Part shown: positions 37,548-49,805 of the stretch, in pieces
How the letters are laid out: each line of letters begins with the position of its first letter
How positions within the stretch are numbered: position 1 is the stretch's first letter
Assembly (NCBI GenBank): GCA_024516155.1
Contig: JAJJXM010000018.1
Coordinates: 62,001 to 126,000, forward strand
Reading direction: 5' to 3'
Source of the DNA: Pyronema omphalodes
Lineage: Eukaryota > Ascomycota > Pezizomycetes > Pezizales > Pyronemataceae
DNA length: 64,000 nucleotides
Made by a program: the position numbers and the translations under genes
Notes under the pieces: model-generated
What the model saw: only the letters and a program-made list of their open reading frames with translations
Databases searched by the model: none
What the model was told of the DNA's origin: nothing

Positions 37548-40500
37548 CAAGGACACAGAGGAAATGGCGAGGTGGAGTATTTGGCATCTTAAACTGCTTG
37601 AGTATTCCAAATATTTCATGTCTGATTTTTGGTTTCGGTATTTGTTTTGGTAACTTCCTTGTGATGTTTTTTGTCTTTCGTTTTGTATCACATCGTACTT
37701 GGGGTATTATTCAGAGACAGGGCGCTTTTGTTTTTCTTTGCTTTTATCCCATGATTTTGGAATTCGTGTCGGAATTTTTGATGAAGATCAGGGTTTTCTC
37801 TAATGATTTCTTAGTTGAGCAATGTTTGATGACTTTTCTTATTGTTTCATCATCTTATGACGGGGTGGGGCATGAAAGCGTTACTGGAACCGGCTATTAT
37901 ACACGTGTACGCCGGTTTTTGTTTATACCATTTTTTTATTTTCATTATTATTCTATTCCTATTGGTTTTCTGTATTTGTTTTCGTTTTTGCTTATGTTTC
38001 TGTTTCTGTTTATGTTTTTTTGTAATTTCTTCTGTTTCTGCATTTGCGACGCGGAGGCTACAACAATAGTGGTGGGAGTAGAGGAAACCTGGAGACAGGG
38101 GGCCGAGGAAACGCGAAGCGCGCAAAAACGGTCAACGTCATATGTAAATCGCAGAGTTAGGAAAATGATAGAACTGCTTATATTTATTTATTTATTTATT
38201 TACTTTTTGCAAAACACACGAGGAGATCTTCTTCTGAATCTGTGATATGTTTTAGTTGAACCCTTGGGATAGGTAACTATGATGCGGTATTGTGCACAGA
38301 GGCACATATACAAAGCGATCATAGCAGTCATGATCTCCATTATACCTATGTTAGCTTTTTCGCCTCCCTTTCATACTCGCCCCCGAGCTGCAATGAAGAT
38401 CTCCATGTGCTTTGAATGAGGAACCATCATCATCGACCATAGTTAACATACAGTGTGTGTGTGTGTGCTTGATTCTCACACCCTCCATATCGTTGTCTTT
38501 TGCGAACTAGGAACTAAAGGAGCAACCAGGAACTAGGATAACTTTTTGCGAACTGCTGGAAGCTTTTCGGAGGAGTCGAGAGAGTGGAGAAAAAACTATG
38601 GGTAAGACATCTTGACGTCATAAGAGACAAGGGATATGTTAAGGTTTTGGTTTAGGTCGGATTGGTGTAACCACACAAGAAATTTTTAACAAAAAAATCC
38701 GGACTTACATCCCGCCAATCGAGAATCCATCGGAGTTATGCCTCGATCGCCGGTTACAATGGGGAGGGGGATGTTGGCGATGAGGCATGACGTTGGCTCT
38801 TGGGAGTTGGGGGAGCTCCCCGGCCGCGAGATTATGGATGCGTGAAAGACTGACAGCCTGACAGACAGGATATAGAAGGGGACAATCACCGGCAACAGAG
38901 TGTACATCAATAGCCGGGAGTTGCGTTGAGTTACGATCGCTGAGATAGAGATAAAAAGAACTACAAGTACAGATACTGAGCGGCTGCAAACGTGTGAGTG
39001 TACGAAAGAAGGCTGGATCGGGGGTTAAAGTGCTCTGATTGATCAATCGAATTCTCCATGGTTCATCCGGGATGGGATTCAAAACTGTGGATTGGTGATA
39101 GGCATGGACAGCAAAGAAGACCTACTGTTGGAACTGCATACATCGATAGGGGGATTTTACTGCTGTATATTGGGAATTCAGATATTTACGAGCCCTGATC
39201 ATGGTTTGCATAATAACGCTAAGTGGGAGAATGTTGATATCACTTCTTTTTCTGTCAGTTTCTCCTACGTGCTCTGCAGTGGCTTTCCAGTGCTTGCAGT
39301 GCTTTGCAGTACTTGCAAGGTTTGTAAGGCCGTTCCATCGGGGACCGTAGGGTTTGTGGGGCCCCGGGTTCCCTATTGTTTGTAGGGGCTTGTTGTGGCT
39401 CGTAATATCGATAGGATATTGCCGGATGTAATGTCGGTTTGAAGGTCGGTGGTAACGGAATGAGGTGAATTCGGAAGCTCGCAGATGGGGATTAGAATTA
39501 CGACCACGCTGAAGATACAGTTGGAATCAAAATGCTGTATTTGCTTTGCATATTGTTATTGCTTTTCATTAGCAATTCTCATTACTGATTCGCATTATTG
39601 ATTTTCAAATTTCATTTGCATTTGAACACGGGTGGTCGATATCTTCACACGTGCCGTAACATTGGCAAATGTTTCTCGATAAGGTTCACGGTTGCGGTTT
39701 CAGAAGCTGTTATAGCCATGCTAGCTGGGTTAAGGCGAGTGGTTAATGTCTTTTTTTCATGTACGCAAGTGGCTCATGAAGCATATTCAACAGAATTCGA
39801 GAAACATTATTGAAGATTATTGGTTCGCATACTGCAGTAGTTGTCAAAGGAGATGAGATGGCTTGCTACTATGGCTTTTACGGAGTTATGGGGGGGTACA
39901 TATTAATATTGGTACTTTTTGAACATTTTTTTTTTAACTTTTATTGCTGATGGAACCCCCACGTCCCGAGAATTAGGGTAAGAATTGTCGGTGCTTTGCA
40001 GGTGGCTTACAACGTCTGCATACTCTGCATACCTGCGCATATGCTGCACTTCCACACAGTTTATGGCTGCGGATGCTGTGCAGCTATGCAGTTTTAAAAC
40101 TGTGTGCATACCACACCCTCCTCGAGGAAACGGGATGGAGGGAGGAGGAGAAGGGGGGAGGGGGGAAGAATAGATATCAACGACTCAGCTAATGCTCGAC
40201 TTTGGCTGGTGCTACGAATGATGGTTCGGTAAACGGCACTCGGTGATACCGTCTGCAACCTTAGAGCATAATTCATCTGCATATTAGGGGCTCGGTTACA
40301 TATCCTATCTACAAAGAACCTGAGGGAACCTTGGGGGGCAATAGGAGCCAGAGATCCGAGTCCTCTGAATGGTCCATCTAACTTGGATGTTCTGCTATGG
40401 TATCTGACATCTCTGAATTTAGATGCCAATTTGTGCATACTATTAAGGACCGTTATTCCAGTTAACTCAGAATAATAGTTGCCGAATATCTCGACTTAGT

Positions 40501-41467
40501 TTCTCGTTCAGTTCGAGGAATATGGTAATATTAGAAGCTAACCCAGAGATATCAGTGGAATTGCATTTGTTGTCATTTTAACTATAGCATACTTTAGATA
40601 CGTAGCTCGACTCTTTACCAGTATTTGGGAGGGCGTGCATTTGTTACGTTTCTTGGCGGTATTTCTTTTCCTGATTACGAAGCACACGCAACGACCCTAG
40701 AGAAGTTAGTTTGTAGCTGAAGATCTCCTAAGCTTTCGGTAGCTCCTAAGTATTAGTTCTGCCAATACTGCAGTACCCCTGCCAATGTTCGGGAGATACA
40801 CGACAACAGCTGGCAGGTGTTCACTGTATGGCAGTTGGCTTAAATTACACAACTTAAGCTTAAACAGCTTAGAGTTCTAACAGCTGAACTGCGGACTGCA
40901 AGCCCACTTACGCCCAGTATGTGCTCGCAGGGTAGGTTCTGTCGGGCACACCCCATACGATTAGCACATAGAAACAGCACAACCATAACTGCAAAGTTTT
41001 CCCGGGAAAATAATGTAAGGGATTAAGAGCTCTACAACAGCCAATGCAAACAATAATCATTCAAAGATATTTGGTGCTTCATGGAAAGACAGTGGTCTTG
41101 AAATTTACCACTATATGAGGTGAAAAAGTCAGGTGCAGTCATACAATAGAGCGCTGGAATTGCCCTTTTACCTAAATAAACCCGCGAAACCCCGTTAGGC
41201 TTAAGCATATTAGGTAAGGGCTGACCGCAATACAGATGTATCAGATTGAAACTGACTACCCAATAACCTTTTTTAAGCACTAGGTCACTTTCAGTTTCGG
41301 CTGATTGCTTGGCTAAGTGTTCTCTCGCTGAGAGCCCCGTGCTTCCTATGTTCATGGGTCAATGTTTTTTTACCTATAGATGATTGATTCGGTAGAGCCC
41401 AAACAAGCCCGGCAGTTACAAGCTGTTAACCACGACATACGCTATCTGAACTATTTTCACCGGGCAT

Positions 41468-41534
41468 CTCGTCACGGACTCTTCACTGACTCGTCACGGG
41501 CGTGATATACTAACCACATCTTCCCTCGTCACGG
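41468..41534 (+). repeat. three CTCGTCACGG direct repeats
   Basis: The 10 bp word CTCGTCACGG occurs at 41468, 41490 and 41525 in otherwise unrelated sequence. Confidence 0.6.
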
Positions 41535-44500
41535 ACGAATTACTTGTTCTGGTGCAACCATTGATTATGAGACAATTTTTGTGCTGATCATCCACTAGCG
41601 TATGGACGTAAACCCCGTCAAAAGACTCCGTTGGTGACACCTAAATTCGTCTGCAGAGACGTATCACGGTAAATCTAGCATTGCTTGGTTGGAAAGGGTA
41701 GGAGGAAGAACCAAGGGAAGTAGGGGATAGACAGAAAAAACTGGGATGTTATGAAAGTTTCTGATCCCGGGAAGTAGATCCTGGAGCTAGATAAAGACGT
41801 CTGTAGGCGACTTAGGAAGTTCGGTCAGAACTTGACGAATTAGAATGGCAAGCATGGATGAATTTACAGCAGTCTATGTAATACTCCGGTAGGATGTAAT
41901 TGGTTAGCTAAGATATTGCAGATACTTCAAAAATTTAGGGAAAAACTGATTTTCGTGTGACTGAGGCTCGCGATGATATGACGTTTCGAGTATGCCTTGG
42001 GAATGGACCCGGACGATTAGCTTTGAGTTAAGTCATGTGCTGGGATGAAGAGATTGCATTAAGGATGTGTCAAGTTGATTGTTGTTGATGGCCTACGGCT
42101 ACGGCTATGGAGCTTGGCTTGAGCTTACTACTTAAAGAAGTCGACGTGGCGTTTATAGAGCACGTGAGAGAAGGAGGCAAACATATTAAAGCTGATGATC
42201 AGATATGGAACATTCGTCATAGAATGGGCAGGCACAGTTTGTTTTGTTTCGGAAAATACATGATAATTATTGTAACTTGTATTTGGCTTGAGCTGGATTA
42301 TTTTGTAGATGATTACGGATGCCAAGATCTTGTTTCATGGGGATCGTGAGGGCTGTTTTCAGTGAAACCACGGAATTTCAAAGCCATATGCCTTGTAGTG
42401 TGATAAAATAGGATGCCCGCAAAGGTAGATGTTACCATTGAGAAGCTTTTCTAAGCTTCGGCCGCTGTGAGTCATTTTTTGGGTCAGCTATGGGCGCCCG
42501 TAATAACAATTTCCATGATTATTGGTACACATGTTTATCATTCAAGGTATTCTGTGGGATTCTGTCCACTCCAAGGGCATCTTAAGTTTACCCGAGTGAA
42601 TTATGCTCCTTATCTATCCAGTTCATATGCAATGTCATCAATCCGAACTGTTATCATCCGTCAAATCACTGGTACCAAACTTTGAGTCACCTGATATCAC
42701 CCGTCTCCACTCCTTTGCATATTTCTCCACGGTACAAGTCTAGACCTTCTTTCAACCCCCATTCCCTACGCAGCTACTAATTGAAACGCGGCAATCTCGG
42801 CTATTGGATGAACGGGTAGATAGGCATTTCCACGTCTGTATCCACCCATATAAGCGAATGCACTGCATCCCTGGAACGTCCCGCCATGGCCCGCTTCGGC
42901 TCGTTTACATCTCCGACCAGGTATTTACAAACCTTGCATTTTTGACCCATGGACTTGTGGATTTCGGAGATCAGCCAGCGAAGTATAGACGAAGATGAGA
43001 TAAAGTACCGGTACTTACCAGGACAAGGACCGCGGGCCCATGATCACTGATCACGGGTACCTAAACGCCTGGTGTGCCGTCCACTCATATCAGTGCATGG
43101 GTTTCTGACAGTGTAGATCCTTTGAAGAACCTAGAAGTGATAGTCATGTCTATCACTTTTCTGATGCAGTCACTCAGCAGATCATCCGGATTCTGGACCC
43201 GTTGATTAGTGGATCGGTAAAATTCAAAGATCTCTGCACAGAATCGGGGGGGACATCGGTCTGGTTCGAAAGAACCAAAAAATTATAATAAGCTAAGCAT
43301 GAGATCGGGAATTTTTTGGGAATCGAGATTGAGAGGTATTTAATGGCCGATTGTTTGAATTGCAGATGGGAATAAGGAATGGGAGAAGAATTTTGATCAT
43401 GCATGTACGATCATCGGCTTGGATTTCTTTGTTTGGCATACAGCTATCGTCCACGCAGATGGTTGCCCATCACATCTCGGCCGTTCGTAAGGCGTCATAG
43501 TATTCAGTTTGGGACCGAGTTGTAGCCGCACCATACACGGGCTGACGCGTACTTACGGCGTGAAGAAGAGCAAGTTAAAGCCGGAAAAGGAAATGTTAAA
43601 GTGGGCATCATAACAGCGAGATACAGCCGCATGAATCTGCTCTCGGACCGTTCCGCAGTTGTGTAGCCGTGGAAGTATGAACGTACGCGTGCTTTTGTTA
43701 TTATTGAGCAGCTTTAAGCACAATTACTTATGCTGTGTTTGAGTTGTGAGGCAGGATACCTTTACTGTACACAATTGATGGTTGTTCCGGTGGCTTCATG
43801 GATTATCACTTGCTTACACATTCTGCAAATTATTTTCTGTTGAACAATTTCTTCATATTGTTTCCAAAAGAAGTATCTAGTCTGAAATATAGCTGTAAAA
43901 GGCTTTCTTCTACTGTTGTATTGCCTCATTGTGTTACCAGTCAGATAGCCTAGCTCCATGCAAAGGTCGCTGAATTATCTCCGGATTATTTGGTCTTCAT
44001 CCAAAGGCCAGGAAGGCGACGTGAAGCAATATTCAAGTCAAGATAATGTAGTAGGGCGTCATAAGTGTAGTGGTGGTAGAGCATCCAACAGGAGCCAAAC
44101 GGGAAGAAATTCAAAACGTAGAGTGAGGTTCGAAGTCTGAACGGCAGGAACTCATCGAACCAACAGTGATTTCCCCGCTGGAAATTGAGTAGTCACTAGT
44201 CGTCGGAGTTAATTGATATGTAACGTTTGCCAGGTCACGTTTTACGAGTATTGACCCCGGCTTGCTGTGCGTACGAGGTTAAGTGCTTGATGGAATGTAC
44301 TGTATCTTAAAGCACTGTGTTCGGAGGAGGTATTGTTTTTTTTTACTGAGATGCTAATAGGGAGCATTAGGTAAGGAATTCCCTGTTATGCGTCGTTAAA
44401 TTTGGGGCCCAAGCCTAGTGGTGATATAAAATGGGGTGAGGCTTTATCAGCTGCTCCAGTGTTCGAGTGATGACAGAATATTGACATGGAGGATGGAGGA

Positions 44501-44591
44501 TGGAGGACAAACACAGCCATAACACATCACTCGTATCGCGTGGGTGAAAATTGGAAACTAGACCCCGATTCTTAAATCTATAAAATTAAAG

Positions 44592-44613
44592 AATTGAGTT
44601 GATCAACTTAATT
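44592..44613. repeat. 22 bp near-perfect palindrome
   Basis: AATTGAGTTGA is followed directly by TCAACTTAATT, a palindrome with one mismatched pair centred on GATC. Confidence 0.6.
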
Positions 44614-46972
44614 TATTGAAGACGAGATATATAGCCCCTTACATACCCAATTTCCATGCCATCAGCCAAACCAATTAAACCTAAACCATTGGATTCAGCA
44701 TCTCCCTAATTCCATGAGCAACACATTGCTTACCTAAATTTACCGTTTGATTCAAATCATATGGTAGCTATCATAAACAGTGCCGTAAATAAAGTGTGTA
44801 TCTTTCTGAGAGACATTGGTCTATGGGAAAGTGAGTCCGTTGATAGAGTAAGCCCCCGTCAAAAATAAACACACAATATCGTGGTATAGTTGTGATCGGT
44901 ATGATTGATTAATTTATTCATTAAATTTCCAAAGCTTAAGGCTACGACGTGGTCTACGGTATTCACATCATGTAAGATCCTGGATGTTACCCCATGATAA
45001 CACTGAATTAGCCCCGGAGCGTGCTTCAGTGTTGGAGCTGTAGCTCCTCAAATCTCTCTAGCGAGATTTCCATCTCACCACTTTAGTTAGGAGCCCTGCT
45101 TGCTCATAGTCATAATTTAATCGGGGTAAAATGTTGGATATTTATCTCTTAGTAAACAGCAGAAAACCAACATATTAGTGACTACCGATGATCAACCGAG
45201 AAAAGTCAAAATTACAGGAGGTAGTTAATACTTGCAGGCAATATAATTTTTATTGTTTGTTTTGAAATGATTTCCCATTTCGTAATCTTCACAACCCTCA
45301 AAAGTTTCGGGTTCTAATTCGTAGTGGGGCAAAGAGAGCTCATAAAAAAGCCTCTCGGACTCTGAGTGGATTTCCAGCGCTTGCTGCGTTTCTTCTCAGG
45401 CTCCTAGCTCCGGGTTTTGTTGAAAAGGTGGTTGCTTTAGTGAGCTCCAGTAATTAGAAGGCCCACCATTGATGGCTGTCGCTAAAGGGTATTCATATCT
45501 TCCAAAAGTAGGTAAATTTCGAGCAGCTTTGTAATCCTGTTGCTGGATGATAGCGTGAAACGGCTTGAAGAGCTGGGATTCTGATTTCATGAAACTTGTC
45601 CGCCTGTTAGTTTTCTTCTATGGTAGGCTTTGGCAGATTGAAAACGCTGAGGAAAAGTATTGGTGCCAATCCTGGCTCAACTTGATTCTTATCTGCATTT
45701 CTTTTCGTTTTTGTGGATTCAAGAATAGCCAAGGTTCAAACAACGTCGTTCTTTAAATGCCTTTTTTGGTCTAATCCACTGGGGCCCAGAGTATTCAAGA
45801 ATAAATATCACATATAACAATTCCACAAGACAGAATCGCCATGTAACATGACTGTTCAGTACATAAATCATTACCTATCACTCGCTTCAACTCGGCAAAG
45901 AAAACCCCCCGAAAAATAAGTATTTTTCTAGGTAGTTTGGATGCTGTTTCCCACTCTGATTCTTAGTAGTAGTAGAAGCAGATGTGGTGACTTAGAAAAG
46001 AAAGGAAAGATGGAATGTTTGCTTCCTTCCAGTCTACCTTTGATTGTGATGGTATCTCCATTGTTGAAAGAACAGTGATGCTGATTAAAGTGTGAATCGG
46101 TAGTGTAACCATTTACCCACCCATCCCTTATTCAATCACTGGATTTGAAAAATGAAAACGTTGATATTGGAAAGCTTGTAATACCCTCCGCATCGGGGTT
46201 AAGGACGAAACTATGACTATGCAGTGTAGTCTGTCTTCGTTTCGAATAAACACTGGTATTAGAGGTGTATGACCAGAAGCAGACAGTATCTATCTTCTCT
46301 ACCACTGGTAGTTAAGCAGTGTCCATCAGTAAAAACTTCTACAGTGGGGATAAGGTTGGTTACCCACCCAAATTACAGCGACTTCAAACCTAGCCGGCCT
46401 GGTTGTTGATATCATGGCATACAGGCCGGGGTCTGGAATAGTACAGCCGCTTGTTCTCACGCATTGTCCATAGAGCTATGGAACAAAACACCTATTTACA
46501 TCTACCCTATTTAGCTCTCCAGCCACATTGCACCCGCATTCCCAGTTATAGTACCATCAACCACAATTTCCTCTGCCTTCCAAGTAGAATGTTTACCGAA
46601 GGACCACGAAAAAAGCAAGCAGATACCAATCCTTAGAAAGCCGGGGTGGTTAACTAGCCGGATCAGTTACGGTGGCATAAGGCTGAGCCAGTTTTGTACG
46701 CTGTTGAAAGTGTTACCTAGCAGCCAAGAAGGCCTGGGATTGGTAATAATAGTCGAAGTATTTTTTCTCTGTTTTATGTATTTCTATTACTATCGACACC
46801 GGCTTGGGATACGATAGCGTTGTAATGTGCTGTAAATATGTCAACCTCTGATTGTGGAAGCATGAGATGAAGAGAAGACATCACAAAACTTCTTTCAAAC
46901 GCAACCAAATATTGCAACGTGTTTCAAATTCAGGGAATTTGGGTGCTGTATCAGCAACGCCGTTGGTACCGT

Positions 46973-47410
46973 CAGAGCTCCCCACGGTCCGTCCGGTCCA
47001 GTTCTGGCTGCGGACCGGACCGGACTGGGACTGGCAGTCTTTTTTACACGGTGGACTGGACCGCCTGTGGATGACTGTAGGTGAACATGGGGTCACACAA
47101 AATCTCCCACAGGTGACGGAAAATTGTGAACTGTTGCAAACACGCGTCGAGAAAAAAAGAATTTTGCAGTGGAGAATCTCTATCTTTGTTGAGCTGCGCG
47201 GCAAGCGGCCTCTCTGGGGCTCAGCTAGTTTGTCAGCGGCGGTTGCTACTTTCCACCCACTAGTGCTTAGAGATTAGCGAGAAACCTGCGGTCCTGCAGC
47301 TAGTCACCTGCAGTCCGGTCCAGTCTTGCTCTTTTTTCTGAAAACTGGGACCGGACCACATGGTCACAGTCCTTGAGAACTTCGGACTGGACGGACCGTG
47401 GGGAGCTCTG
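46973..47410. mobile_element. hAT-like MITE with 22 bp perfect terminal inverted repeats
   Basis: The element starts CAGAGCTCCCCACGG at 46973 and ends with its exact reverse complement at 47410. Both arms are identical for 22 bp (46973-46994 and 47389-47410). The CAGAG terminus fits the hAT superfamily consensus. Subterminal copies of GGTCCGGTCC/GGACCGGACC appear on both sides (about 46990-47025 and 47305-47360), as expected for transposase-binding repeats. It is 438 bp and encodes no transposase, so it would be non-autonomous. The flanking 8 bp (GGTACCGT and GTAGTAGG) do not match, so no target-site duplication is visible and the insertion would be old or the class assignment wrong. Confidence 0.65.
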
Positions 47411-48163
47411 GTAGTAGGTATATTTTCGATGTGAAAATTGATGGCCTGCGTCCACTGTTTGACTGGCAAACCGGCTACGCTTTGGTAATGAAATATTAAC
47501 ATTCATCTATAATAAAAAGAGAAGCATGAAGATTCAGAGAGAAAACCTACCAGCCGGATGCATATGAACAAACGCACTTAGTAAGTTGCAGTCAACCGTC
47601 ATAAACTAGCAAAAGCTGTTTGACTATTTGACAAAGACGACGATAGAAAGCAATCAACGCTACTGACTGTGATGATCATTAATTCTTTTGAGTCTATCAG
47701 AACTACAGCCATAACTAGATACCTATAGCTCCTATCAATAAATCATATCATTTGAAGACACCATTTGGTAACGAAGTTAACACAACTGAGAAGAAGCCGT
47801 GGTTGTCATTGAGGTTTGAACAGAGAAATTCCAAAATTTAGTTTATAGCTTCATCTTTCGTAGAAGTTCTTCGAGCGTACCAGAAACCTTCCCACAGAAA
47901 TACTATAGATTTTAAGGTTCTGGTTTATGAGACGTGTAGAGTAAGATGTAAATGCTGACGGCTATCAGCCTTCTGAATCTTGGATGCTACTATAGATAAC
48001 GCTAAATTTCGTAGTACCGTGTGATATTACCTCGAATTACCGGGTGGTTATTCCAAAAAGTAACAGGGAGTGAATAGGTGTACAGCTGATGGCCCTGTCA
48101 CAAAAAACGAGTGATTTCTGTGACGGAGTTTTCAACGCACCGGTTTGCAGACAAAGATAGCTA

Positions 48164-48337
48164 GTGTCATAAACACCAACGATCACTCACCATTTGTGTA
48201 ACCAATGAAAGCAGAGTGAATCGATAGTAGTGTGTCATCAACGGTCACTCACTGGTTGTGTAACGAATGAAAGCAGAAGGTAGTCAAGGGCGGCATGTGT
48301 CACCACCGGTCACTCGTATACCGTGTAACCAACGAGG
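48164..48337 (+). repeat. diverged tandem repeat, about 66 bp unit
   Basis: Two full units and one partial unit share GTGTCAT..CAAC.GTCACTCA, TTGTGTAAC.AATGAAAGCAG and a variable tail. They start at about 48164, 48230 and 48297, with the third copy ending at about 48337. Confidence 0.7.
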
Positions 48338-49805
48338 TCAAGTGGACATTTTCCTTGTATAACCACAACAATTTGACGCACCATCTGGTAAAAAACAAAT
48401 ATAAATGATGGTTTATTCGTATTTGCCCTAGTCATCGATAAACCAGGGATATATTTGGCCTTGGCAGTCCAAATTGTGTTGGGTCCATTATCTGGCGAAA
48501 CGTGGGAAAGACACAACATTCTGTGTGGTATTTCATAAGTTCGCCTTTTAGTAAGTTGATAGAATGTCGAAAAGGAGCGAAATATTTGTTGAACTGAAAA
48601 TAAACCTGTTCAGCCATTTGTCCGGTGAAGAGGCTCTAGGTTCGCCAGCTAGGCATCGAAGGTAGACTGAATATTAATCACACCGTCATTTTTTGACGCT
48701 ATGCCCCCGTTTCATCACGTGTGATAGCTACCCGAGTTTATGCAGCTTCCTCATACAGATTTGCATAACCTCACTTCTGCAAGTGAGATATCTGTAGAGT
48801 CGTATGTGTCAGGGTCCTCTGCGGATGAAGGGTGTCAGAAGTTACGTTGCCTCTCACAAGGCTCCGGGGAGCCCTGCACATGATAATTCTCAGCCCTGTG
48901 AATATTGACCATAGGGAATAGACTTAACCGATGCTAAGCCCTGCCAAAAATGTCAAAATATAGTAAGGAGTCTCGAACTTACGTTATCAAACTCACCTTC
49001 AAAATGCGGCTGCGCTAGAGAACCCTTACAGCCGCCGCGAACCATCAGGCTTGGATTGATTATACAGTATACACATGCTAGGATCTACGCTTAACGGTGG
49101 ATTTGGTAGACTTGCCGTGAGCTTAGGATTGGACTCAGATGCGGATGGCCATCAGTTTGATACGGTTTCTGTTACCGGGAATGGCCGGCGATGTCAGGCA
49201 ACATTCAGCAAAATGGACTCAATGCGGCTTCCAGCAAAATATAAACTCCTATGGGGAAAAGTTACCATAAAAGGCGCTCCCACAATGGGAAACGGCAGAT
49301 TTAACGAGCACAAATTCGGAAAAGTCCATTTAGCGATCTCCACTCATCGCTAGGTTTTCCCCTAAGCGCCAATAAAAAATGACCGAATGTGGCACGTTTT
49401 GCCTGCGGGTCACAGGGTCAGGGGTATTCATACAGGGGCCGTAGATATGCGACAGAAGTAAGCTGGGTATACTGGGGAAGCTCTACCATCCAACCAATAT
49501 CAACGTTGGCCGAGATTCAAGTTCAGAGGGAACCACAACACCACCGCAACAAAAGGCGACGCGCAGAAGGCAAAACCCACACAAAGGTTCCGGATCATCG
49601 CGAACACGGGTACTCCGTACACAGACCTCCCACCGGCAGAGACAACGACGACGACGACGCAGTAACAACAACAACAACTGGTCCTAGCACCCAAACTTGA
49701 ACGAACGGTCCCCTCCGAGTGAATCAAGACTGAGAAGCTGCCGTACTTTCGACGAGAACCTCAACACACACCTCTCAACACCATCGTCAATCCCCCAAAC
49801 TTCAC

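Larger units (their letters stand above)
37548..49805. other. 12 kb gene-poor region
   Basis: No supported coding gene. The first 650 bases are T-rich 3' flank of the grainyhead-like gene. Elsewhere open stretches are short and lack known domains, and no reverse-transcriptase, integrase or transposase motif was seen. Structured items are the 438 bp inverted-repeat element (46973-47410), the 66 bp diverged tandem repeat (48164-48337), three copies of CTCGTCACGG (41468, 41490, 41525) and a 22 bp near-palindrome (44592-44613). The last 100 bases before 49806 are a C/A-rich leader of the oxysterol-binding-protein gene. Confidence 0.6.

Noticed and set aside
37523..38245. 240-codon Phe/Leu-rich frame after the grainyhead-like gene
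   Set aside because: It overlaps the end of the real gene in another frame and runs through a T-rich 3' flank.
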